This document shows, piece by piece, positions 11,264 to 23,200 of a stretch of 64,000 bases of DNA. Below the pieces are notes generated by a model. The model saw only the letters and a program-made list of their open reading frames with translations. It was not told the origin of the DNA and made no database searches. The stretch lies in assembly GCA_949752735.1 (NCBI GenBank), contig OX457041.1, positions 25,851,076-25,915,075 on the forward strand. Direction: 5' to 3'. The first letter of the stretch is position 1. Every line of letters starts with the position of its first letter. Both the position numbers and the translations under genes were made by a program. Source of the DNA: Lumbricus terrestris (taxonomy: Eukaryota > Annelida > Clitellata > Crassiclitellata > Lumbricidae).

Positions 11264-14200
11264 ATGCTCTGCGCGTCGTCGGCGTTGCGTGCACGGTTAT
11301 CAGTGGCTGCGAAAAAGGCGAGTTTTCTTCTGTACTTTGGCTTCAGTCGGTCTGGCGTATATGTAACGTCGACTAACGTATAATTTAAATTTGTTAAGGT
11401 TCAGAACCAGAACAGCTGTGCAATTCACAATTATAACGACAAGTAACATAGCAGTTCTTAACGCTGTGAACCAAAACAAGTAATATTATGAAAAGTGGGA
11501 TTGTTTACATGCTTTCTCCATGCTAAGGAAAGGTAACAAGGGAAAGGTTGGGTCATGTTCCTGCTACCGGGTCAAGGTGAAGGTTAATAAATTGAGTTAT
11601 CAGGATGATGCTCACCTACAATAATTATGATCTTCGAAACGGGTTGGTGTTCATTTGTGAGGAAGGTTTGAGTAACTTCCAACGAGCTATGCACGTCCTT
11701 TGAAGTGTTTAATAGAAATTGACTTGCAAACCTGGATTGATTAGTGAGTGTTAATGTTTGTTTGTTTGTTCACTTGTTATAGTGCCCCTTCAAACGCTAC
11801 TCAGAGGCGCTGCCGACTACAGCGCGGACACTGAATCGGAGTTTGGCACCAAAGCGCTGAGCAATTGCTAGTGAAGGACTTGTCCATGGTCCCTACGCGG
11901 TGGCTTGAGGTGGATTCGAACCCGCAACCTTTTTCGACTGCAAGGCAACGAACATACCCACTACACCATCATGCCCCACGCGTAATGTGACTTAATCAAA
12001 GTAAAGACCACCTCCTTCAGCAAGTAGAAGTTGATTCTAATGCTGTTTTGAAAACTTTTGTGGCATTACTATTGTAATGGATATGCGTCAATTGATGGTG
12101 TCTTCTATACTTGCGTTGGACAGAGCTGTCGGAGCCACCCGATTAAGATACACGCAGCCAATGAGACCAGAAGATGGATCTTTTGGGAAGGTGACCTGAC
12201 CTAAATGACCCCACAGAACTTCCCGCCATCACCCCTTCCCCAAACCCCTTCCCCAAACCCCCTCCCCCTACCTTCCTCTCCCCTCTCCTTCCTCCCTCCC
12301 CTTCCCCTTCCCCTAGCTCCTCCTTCCCCCTTTCCCTCCCTTCCTCCCTCTTTCCCGCCTTCCCTCAGAGTTGACAGTTCTAAACAGGTGGTGAATCCCA
12401 AAGCTGGTTGGCGATTAAGAAAGACCAGGCCCCTCGGTATTCTTGTCGTTTGAGGCACAATCAGATTTGGAGCATTCAATTAGTGAATGCTTAATGCTTA
12501 TTTCTGAGGTGAGCTATCATGAAGGATGAGTTGACTGACCATGAACATTCATTTAGTATAATTTTTTAACCATTTTTTGAAGACCCAATTGGCTCAATTT
12601 ACGATGCAAACTATATTGCCTTTGATAGCCCTACCCACCACATCATCAGAATGTGACATTGCTGTTTAAACTCTAGTGATTTTTCACTTATTGGAATATT
12701 GGTGTTTGTTTTTCTTTATGCATTTATAATGTGTATATTCTTTTTGTTCGTTCATCTGTGTATCTTTCCTGACCATTTTCTTCGTCTGTCTTCATTTTCA
12801 CGTCACGGCTATATTTTATTTGCTCAGCAGGCATCTCTGTCAGCCAGCTGCTATGGCAGTCGAAGGTGGGGACACTCGGAGCTTCACCCTGAATGGACAG
12901 AAATGGCCAAGAAGCAACTGAAAGGTGCTGATCCAGCCAAGAAGCTGATTTGGCACACTCCAGAGGTATGAGATTGCAAGGTATTTGTGCCTAAAATTAT
13001 TGATCAACATGTAGGAAATGTAACAAATTGGATTACCTTGGGATACAGTCAATGGTGTGGAAAATAGATTAAAAAGAATGACCTTAGAAGTAAGTAAACT
13101 AGGTAATGTAGTTGACCCAACTGCCAAGATATCGGATTATAAGAACAATCCAAGAGCATTCAACCGCAAAATAATCCTAATTTGCAATTACAAAGCACAA
13201 GCAATTGCAGCGTTTACGCAGTCTAGTTGAAGCTGCATTCAGAGTTTATGTTTGTATGTGCACTTGTTATAGCGCCCCTTCAAGCACTCTACTCAGAGGC
13301 GCTCCCGACTGCAGAGCGGACACTGCATCGGAGTTTCACGCCGAAGCGCTGAGCAATTGCGAGTGAAGGACTTGCCCAAAGTCCCTATGCGGCGACTTGA
13401 GGTGGATTCGAACCTCGAACCTTCCGGCTTCAAGGCAACGACGCCACCACTAGACCACCGCGCCCCACAAGAGTGAGGCTGGTTCAATTTCAATTAAGGC
13501 TCTTTGAAGCTGTGAGATAGTGAAGATAAAGTGAGAGAAAGAACAGTGATGAAGTCATTCTGAATAGCATTTATAAAGTGAAAAAACCAATTTACTTTAG
13601 GTAAATGCATCAGCACACAGAATCTCACGATTGTGCGAACGAGGACAGAGTGAGTAGATGGCATTCTTTATGAGAGGTGGTAGACAACCTAGGACCTGGA
13701 TGAGGAGTGACGATAGGTTCCAGGAGACTTAAGTGGAATCAGCATGGCCACAGAGACCATTGAACGTTTTCAAGATTGTAAAGCATGTTTTCTGGTCAGC
13801 AGGCAGAAATTTGAGCTCTATCATTTTCCATATTGTTTCAATAATACGTGTGTAGTACTGTGTACTGACCACCATTAGCCGGGCAGCATAGATGAGGTGT
13901 GTCATTAGGTGGCCCAAAGTATTCACATAGAGGAGAATGACGAGTATGAATTGTGCCATGTTGAAATATTACAGACTGTGAATGCTGGTAAATGTAATGT
14001 AGGATTTATCTAAGCCTTGATGTTGCAATAAACCGAAAAGCACAAACTGTGTGATGTAAAAACCGTTTCTCTGTCGTTGACTGCCAATTGATTTTTTCCA
14101 ATTACTCCCAACAGTTTACGCTCCAAATTGGTTATTTATTTCCTTCCAACTGGGAATCTATATTATATAATATATATCCTTTGTAGTTTTCAACTAGCTC

Positions 14201-17200
14201 CTGGGGAATTAATTTTGCAGAAAAACTCAATTTTGGGTGATGTTCTTTGACTTATTGGTTACTCGTTCCTCATGACAACTCTTTATAGTCTTTGCTTCCA
14301 GTTTCATGTAATGAGGTCTAGACCAGGGGTTCTCAAACTGTGGTACGCGTACCCCCAGGGGTACGCCAGGCGCCGGTAAGGGGTACGCGAAAAATTCCAG
14401 AAATATAAATTTTCTTTGAGTTTATGGACTTTGTCCATCTTTCTTTGATTAGCAATGATTTTTCACGTTGCAACATATAACAGCATCGTCATTTCTTTCT
14501 TTCACAACATATAAATAGACTCACATACAATGCAGTGCATGCAGCATATTTATGTTTAGGTCTATTACTATAATTTTGAAACAAATAGGCCGTATGCATA
14601 AATGGTTGAAAGTACCAAAGCCAGAATATCTCAGACTATAATATATTATAGAGCTAAAATAGCAGAGAGTTGAATTGGCCAAAATAATGATTAATTTCTG
14701 GTCGAGCTTTAAATTTTGTGATTTATTTCACCACGTCATATCTGGGTGAAAGTGATAACTATTCTTGCTATCAGAAACAAAAATGGGGTAAATTTGCGTT
14801 TGAAATAGACAAATATTAAACCAGATATTGTAAATCTGTGCTAATCTGAACAAGCCTGTGCACAGCATTATAGGTTGGCTCTTTCCTCTTTTTGCAGGGG
14901 TTATAGAACAATTTTTCATTTTAAAATTGCTGATAAGATCATATGATTCAAAACTAGATTTTGCTCCCATTATAGGGGCTTAGGCCTAGAATTTAATAAA
15001 CGATGTCACCAATGATTAAATGGACTTTTAGTTGTCACTGCCAGAGGACATCGCAATGGCATTTTTTCTGATCTGACTTTGCTGGGGGTACGCCATCATT
15101 CGATATTTTTGCTTGGGGGTACAATAAAAATAAAGTTTGAGAACCCCTGGTCTAGACTGTCATTGTCCAGGACAATTGTTTGTACCCTCATTTTGATTAT
15201 TCTGGGTCACCCGAGGTTGCAGGACCTTTTAGGTTTCTTATTGTGAGATCAACTGAGTAATATTGTCTTTGATCTGACTCCATGTCTGTTTTACGCTATA
15301 TTGAGTTATTTGTCGTCATTTCTATGTTTGTTCTTGACTGTATTTTGGTTTTTATTAGCTTTGGCATATTTTTAAATTTTCCATTAGGGCATTGACATAA
15401 AACCGTTGTACACCAAGCGTGACACTGCTGATCTGCCTGAAGAGCTGCCCGGCAAATTCCCCTACACACGCGGCCCTTACCCGACGATGTACGCCCAGAG
15501 GCCATGGACTATCCGCCAGTATGCCGGTTTCAGCACAGTTGAGGAGAGCAACAAGTTCTACCGGGAGAACATCAAGGCTGGTCAGCAGGGTCTAAGCGTG
15601 GCCTTTGACCTTGCAACTCATCGTGGATATGATTCCGACAATCCAAGGGTTCACGGAGATGTCGGAATGGCTGGCGTGGCAATCGATTCGGTGGAAGATA
15701 TGAAGGTGAGGATTTGGTCTAACCTGGATTATTTTTATTAGTAGTGTTATTAGTATTATTGGTTGAACTATTAGTTTTGTTATTATTAGTATTATTTTTT
15801 TAAATTAATTTAGTATTACTAGTTGTATTATTATATAGGAATTTTAGTCCTGGATCCCTTTCAATCAACACTATCATGGATTCGGTCATGTGGATATGCT
15901 TCAAGAAATGTTTAAAGTCATATTTTGAGTCAATTGCTTGACTACTGTGGTTACAGGTGCTAGGTGGTAGACCATTCTGGACAGATGGTGTAGCAGCTGT
16001 GAAACTCTGTGAATTTTTACATGTTTGGTTGGAATGTGGTGGTTGCTTTGAGCTTCCAAATGAGGGCAACTGCAGATGAGCAATCCCTCTTTGTGAACTT
16101 CGTGAATATAATTTTTGGCTGATGCTGCATGAAGGTTTTATAAATTCCAACCTTGCAAAGGTGTATGCCGTGACAATACCTTTAAAATAAGAGATACATA
16201 CATTATTTGTAGTCTTCCATGATATTCCATAATAATATTTTGATGTAATTTTGATATCTAGCATTGTTTCAGAGCACCACGCCTAAATGGATGCAACACA
16301 TTTGTTTAGAATTCACATTTGAAAACTTGTTTTGTTTGCTTTAAAATTGCTCTGTATTTGGTATTTGATGAGATATTCGGTATACCGTTTTACCGTTAAG
16401 AAGTTAAATGGACCAGAACTCGAAGAAGAATCTGGCCATGGCCCGAACAAAGGCTGAAAATATATGGCATGCAACGGGTTAATATATGCTCTGCAAATGG
16501 TTTGTTGCAGTTTCAAAATTTACGTGTGTTTCATATAGTTGTCATCATCACTGGTATGATCATCGTAATGTTTGATAAATGGTTATAATTTAGTCATCCA
16601 ATGTCAGTACCAGATTTTGTAAGAAATTTCCTTATGTAACAAAGACTTTTATAAGTAAATGAAAATTTATGCACATATAAATTTAAGTTCATACAAGTTG
16701 TGATTGTGTATTGATTCTGTAGCTGCTCTTTGATGGAATTCCTCTAAATAAACTCTCAACGTCTATGACAATGAATGGTGCAGTCCTTCCGATTCTGGCC
16801 ATGTACATTGTGGCTGCAGAAGAGCAGGTCTGTATTGCTCTTGATTGTAAATTAATTGAGTACAGTAATTTAAACAAAGAAAAGGAATGTCTGCACATGT
16901 GTTATCTTGATTCACTCACTTGTCTTTGCTGAAGATCCCTATCTGGTATGTGGGGAACATGCTTTTTTAACTATTGGCTTAAGCCACTGGAATGGCTGGC
17001 CTTCCATGATTTGTACAGCCAACTCAATCATGTCTTTCAAGTCAAGACTCAAGTCATATCTTTTTTTCTACGGTGTATCTCTAACCGTTTGCGTGCAGTT
17101 GTTGGTGTTTGTCAAGGCACCTTTGTAACAGCTTGTGCTGTGTTACAACACCATAGAAATTGGTTTTGTCATGAACTATATGGCAGCCTATTCATGACTT

Positions 17201-20200
17201 TAATTATAAACTTTAATCCCTCCATTTTAAAATGGCTTTGGCGGAATCTTGTTACCGTTCTTGCTCATTTGTTTGCTCTGTCATTGTACTGTAATCTAAC
17301 ATGAATTCATTTCCTCATAGGATGTTGCAGTACAGTATTAATAATGATTACCATTCTCTTAAGTGAACTCTGAACTCGCGGACCGTACGAAACTTTCATA
17401 AATTCAGAGTCTTAACTTTGAAGTATGAATTTGAGTGGCCATTCTTGAAGCAACGCACCAAACGTTTACAGGTAGTGAATGCATTTGTGTTGCAGTTCAG
17501 ATATCTTGCGGTTCTGGTAAATGCAACTCTAAAAATATTCTGTCGTAGCAAGGTTTTTAACTGCCAATGTGTTTTTTATTAACAATACTGCACACTAACG
17601 TCTAGACCAAATTGCCAACCTCATTTGATGTTAGTTTGATGAAGAGCATTGTGTCTATCCCTTGGGCTACCTGTAAGAGACAGCAATAGGCATGAAGTGC
17701 TAACAACCTTATTTTTCGTGTAATATTTTTGGGATAATGATGACTTGTAACGCTATGTATGACATATGTATGTATGTATGTATGTATGTGTGTTATGCAC
17801 CTTTTACAACCTTGTAAAGCCACTTATTTATTGTGGCGTAAAACTTGAAGGCTTTGTCTTGTAAATATGTTGTGATTCCTTTGTTATTTTATCTTTAACA
17901 CTAAAGTTGCTAAACATTTGGTCCATTTTATTTTCCTTTGTTAGGGTGTTAAGCAGGCGGAATTAGCTGGAACGATTCAGAACGATATTCTGAAGGAGTT
18001 CATGGTGCGCAACACTTACATCTACCCTCCGGAGCCTTCTATGAAGATCATTGCAGATATCTTCAGCTACCTATCAAAGGTGAAAACATGCCTTATTTTG
18101 GTTCACTTGGTTCTTGCAGAATAGCACTTAACCAGCATTGTCACCATGGGCGGAGTTTGGTTTCCGTTCTTGGAGGGGCTAAAGCCTTCTTGGGGGGGGC
18201 TAAGCCCGGGAAAAGATACCATTTACACGGTGAAAAAATGAATTTGGGTCTTCTTGGGGGTTAGTCCCCGCTAGCCCCTGATAAACTCTGCCCATGATTG
18301 TCACTAATATTATTGTTTAGGGTCAAAATGAAGATGCCAGAAAAGAGTCCATTTTAAAGTTGGTTCCGGTGAGGAATATATCACAGAGCTTCTGCGCACT
18401 AGTTTGACAATTGTCCCTGCTAATGAAATCCTCTGTTGTTCTCCTTTCGCTGTGGGCCATGAGGGAATTGGCCAAAACTGTTCTGATTCAGAGAATTCGA
18501 TCCCAACTTGACTCTTCTTCTAAGTTACTTGAGCTGTTTTGTTCTCATATTGTTCTGTAGATTGTGGCAGCATTCAAAAGCCAAACTATGCTGGTGCATA
18601 AGACTAGCATTACTGAAATATAGATTAGAAAGTGGTTTCAGTTGTTGCTTTTGTCTCTCATAAATTTGTTGTTTTTCTGCAGAATATGCCAAAGTACAAC
18701 TCCATCTCGATTTCCGGCTACCACATGCAGGAGGCAGGAGCTGATGCTGTCCTGGAAACAGCCTTCACATTGGCTGATGGCTTGGAGTACTGCAGAACAG
18801 GTTAGAAACCACAAGGATACAATTTTGCTTGAAAGTAATAAAGTCTCTCCTGAGTTGATTCTTATTAGTGTAAATTGTGTTAACAGTAATTGAAATCTCC
18901 ATGTCAAGTTATCATAATAGCGCATTATTGGCCATGTCGAAAAAAAATTGATTTTTTTACTGTGTGCATGAAGTTAGTTTTAGTTCTTGTTCTGACCCTG
19001 CCAGATAACTTGTGTGTTATTTAATGTCATCCACCTTAAGGGGAAGCATTAAAATTCTCATCAGCCACAAGTTTGCATGTTTGGAATGTTCTCCAGTGTT
19101 TCAAATGTGCACTTGTTGCATGCAAGTGGTTAAGATTATGGTCTCACTGTAGATTAAAATATTCACAGTACCTGATCATTTAACACTCTGTGACTGCAAG
19201 ACCATTTATAACACCAGGTGTCTATAACAAGCCACCTATTTTTATCAGACGGATAACATGGTCTCATTTGGAATTCGAATATTAGTGGTATTTACCAGCA
19301 CGGGGCAGCCCTATAGGAATTGTTCAACTGAAGAAAAAGTGAGTCACTGAATGTATAGCGAACTGTGTTTGTTTGTTCATGTATATATTTGTTTCTGCTA
19401 ATTATATAACGTATAACCAACTGTTTGTTTGTTCATGTATATATATATATATTTTTTGTATCTGCTAATTATATAGCACCTTTCTTTAATAATTCTGCAA
19501 ATGATGCTTTGTAACTAGTGTGCGCAAATCTTTAGGGCTGAAGGCTGGACTGAAGATTGATCAGTTTGCTCCTCGCCTGTCCTTCTTCTGGGGAATTGGA
19601 ATGAACTTCTACATGGTAAGATGGTTAAATGTGTTGGGGGACTACATGGTAAGATGGTTAAATGTGTTGGGGGAAAGGCTTCTGGTCCTGATGCCATTCA
19701 CGGTGTGAGTGAACATAAAATTCACTGATCTTGACTGCCATATCTAGTGGATTATGATGGAGTTTCTCACTAAACTTCCGTATGGTTACTAATTTAGTGT
19801 ATGTGTGGCATGCGAATAATAATAGTCTGGTGTAGCATTTTTAAGAACTACTTTATGTGCTGAGGTTTGGCCGAGAACATACTTCTCATCACTTTATTTT
19901 AATACAAGTATCTACTACAGTGCGTGAAAAACTAATCCGTTGTTTAGAGGTTAAAGAAGTGCTTCACACATCGTCTGAATTAATTAGACTGTGATTACTT
20001 GCAGTTGCTTAGTTCTGCAGAAGTCTGGGTTACTGGGTTGATCAGGTTATTGGTTGATCAGTTTTGTTAATCTTGTCTTGTTTGTGCAACTTATCTCTCG
20101 ACTGATGTTTCAGTTTGATGCAGCCACGTTATTTGTTGGTTTATGCATTGAAGTGTAGGAGAGCACTTTGGTTTATGCATTGAAGTGAGGGAGAGCACAT

Positions 20201-23200
20201 TGGTTTATGCATTGAAGTGTAGGAGAGCACTTTGGTTTATGCATTGAAGTGAGGGAGAGCACATTGGTTTATGCATTGAAGTGAGGGAGAGCACATTGGT
20301 TTATCCATTGAAGTGAGGGAGAGCACATTTGTTTATGCATTGAAGTGAGGGAGAGCACATTGGTTTATGCATTGAAGTGAGGGAGAGCACATTGATATGC
20401 ATTGAAGTATGGGAGAACACATTGGTTTATGCATTGAAGTGAGGGAGATCACATTGGTTTATGCATTGAAGTGAGGGAGAGCACATTGGTTTATGCATTG
20501 AAGTGAAGGAGAGCACATTGGTTTATGCATTGAAGTGAGGGAGAGCACATTGGTTTATGCATTGAAGTGAGGGAGAGCACATTGGTTTATGCATTGAAGT
20601 GAGGGAGAGCACATTGGTTTATGCATTGGAGTGAGGGAGAGCACACTCGTTTATGCATTGAAGTGAGGGAGAGCACATTGGTTTATGCATTGAAGTGAGG
20701 GAGAGCACTTCTCATCCGCCCACATGTGCCAAGGTCAAGAAAATGAATTGACTAGTTCCTAATACTAGTTGCTCTAGGTTACGTTGGCTTTTTGTTCTGA
20801 CTTTCTTCTTGGTGTTTGCTACACAATGCCTGGGCTCTAAAGTAAGTATACTATTGGAGGGAAGATAAGTGGCTGATTACATGCCCTTCAGGCATTAAAA
20901 TCACACACTGATTGAATGTCTTTCCTTTTAGGAAATCGCTAAGCTAAGAGCAGCTCGAAAGTTATGGGCCAACCTGTTGAAGGAGAATTTCGATCCGAAG
21001 AACCCCACTTCACTGACCCTACGCTGTCACAGTCAGACGTCTGGCTGGTCCCTCACAGAACAGGTCAGAGTTCAGGATATTCAGGGAATTTTCCACTTAC
21101 AGCAATGATGACTGCTTCTATGGTAAATGAACTAACACTAGTTGAGAAAGAACAGCTTGACAATTCTGCAGCCAAAGATTTAATCGCTACAGTTTACTAT
21201 TTGCTGTAGTGTATTTCAGTGTTAGTGTAGGAATTGAAGTGTTTGAAAATCAGCAACATCATGTCAAGCAAAATTTCTTTGCTACTAGTGTATTATATGC
21301 AGAAAAATCCTTTCTTGAAGGTATTCGTATTCAAATTTTTGAATTGGTGATTTTACATTGCAGTTTGTTAATACTTTGGACATCGTTTACGTTAATACTG
21401 CAGTGATGGAGATGTTCATCAGATCATCAGTTTACTTGTTTAATTTCACAAATTTTGCATGAAAGTGTGTATTGCTGAGTATTAATGCAGTAATTGTTAC
21501 TCTTGAGTTGTTGAATTTACTTGATTTTTCATGCATAATTTAGTGCAGTGTGCACTTTTTACCGTAGTTCTGTTATTAATGTGTTCTATTCCTCAAGAAT
21601 ATATTTGGACTTGATTTTGGCAGTTTTTCTGAGCATTAGTGCATTACATGTTGTCTACCGTAGTGCAGTTAATTGTTATGGCTTTCTAGGATCCTTACAA
21701 CAACATTATTCGTACTGTGATTGAGGCGATGTCAGCTGTATTTGGTGGAACTCAGTCTCTGCATACGAATTCCTTCGATGAAGCCCTTGGTCTTCCGACA
21801 CCGTTCAGCGCTCGCATTGCACGCAATACGCAGATTGTGCTGCAGGAGGAATCGGGAATTCCCAAGGTAAGCACTTTAATCAGTAGTGTAATCTGAGAAC
21901 GATGAGACTATACAGATTATGCGGTGGCCTACAGACCTTTGAGTCTGCAATGTACAATTGGTGTCTAAATGTGATGCCTTGACCTTGGAGACTTTTCCCC
22001 CACAGTATGCAGTGGTGCCTTGGTGTTAGGGTCTAAGAGACCAAGACCCAACAGTTGATACACTAGGTCATCCATTATTACAACACATGTTAGGTATGTT
22101 GGGCCAACGCTCTCCAAAGTTAGCTAAACTGAGCAAAGTTCTTCATTGATCACATTGATGGTTTAACGACAATACGTACTACAAATTCTCCAACGCTACA
22201 ACTCTTGCTACCTCTGCACATGTCTTATTTCAAACCTGAATGCATTCATCTGACACACTTCACTTCCTGTCCCTATTCCTCCTCTTGACCTTCCCTCTCT
22301 TGTCACTCCAATTCTAAGCAATATCCGTCCTATATGTCTGACAGTATATACCTGCAAGACCATTGAATCTTGACCTGCAGCTGAAACTATCATGTATGTA
22401 TGTATGTGCATGTACCAGTGTGTGTGTGTGTGTATGTGGGTGTATATGTATGACTTGTATCAGAGCGCTTGTATAGCGCCCTTAAGTAACTCAGAAGGGC
22501 ACTTAATTCTGTTCATGGATTGTACACGTTGCAACACTTGTAACAATTGAAATCAGTGCACTGTCACTTTGAGTATAATTCAGCCTTAATGAGATTCTTG
22601 AAATGGCTTCCAAAGTTGGCATCATAGGGATGTTTCGTTGTCTTTTATGATAAGCAGTGGTTCATGCACGTAATAAATTGGAGGTGTTTGCGGTAGGTTG
22701 CAGATCCTTGGGGTGGTTCCTACATGATGGAGTGTCTGACAGATGAAGTCTACGAGGCAGCAAGCAAAGTCATCAAGGAGGTTTGTTGTGCACTCAATCC
22801 ATGAAACCAATACTCGTGTCATGCTCATGTTCATGTCTGGAAGATTTAAAAAGTAGACATTCAGAATTTGAATATAATTACATATCGCTTTAATTTATAA
22901 TGACAAGCTCTGTTAAAACTGAATATGTCATTAGTACATACAATGCAAAGCGTAGTAAATTGGTTAAATATGAGAATTGCATTATCAATGGGTTATGAGC
23001 TGAAATACTTGAATAATAAGCGGTATGCATCTAGACTTGATGAATTACGGTATGGTTAGTTTGCAGGCTGATGTAAATGAGATGGTTGAGCCTGTTTTCA
23101 GGAGACCAGAGCCTGGGCATCCATGCGAAGAGTAGTACCTGAACCATGACTACATTTGTCTGTAACCAAGCCTGAGAACTAGTGATTATTTTCAGCAGAT

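Noticed and set aside
12201..12479. Pro/Ser and Gly/Arg ORFs in MMUT intron 1
   Set aside because: Caused by a polypyrimidine tract; no splice sites connect them to the gene.
13380..13467. Functional tRNA gene on the minus strand
   Set aside because: It has A- and B-box-like sequences but no full cloverleaf or acceptor stem, and it is joined to a SINE body repeated at two other places.
16948..17304. 118-codon ORF as an MMUT exon
   Set aside because: MMUT exons 4 and 5 join perfectly without it, and part of the region is a LINE remnant in another frame.
20138..20709. Regular 32-bp array as a CRISPR
   Set aside because: Units are contiguous with no unique spacers, and the locus is an intron of an animal gene.
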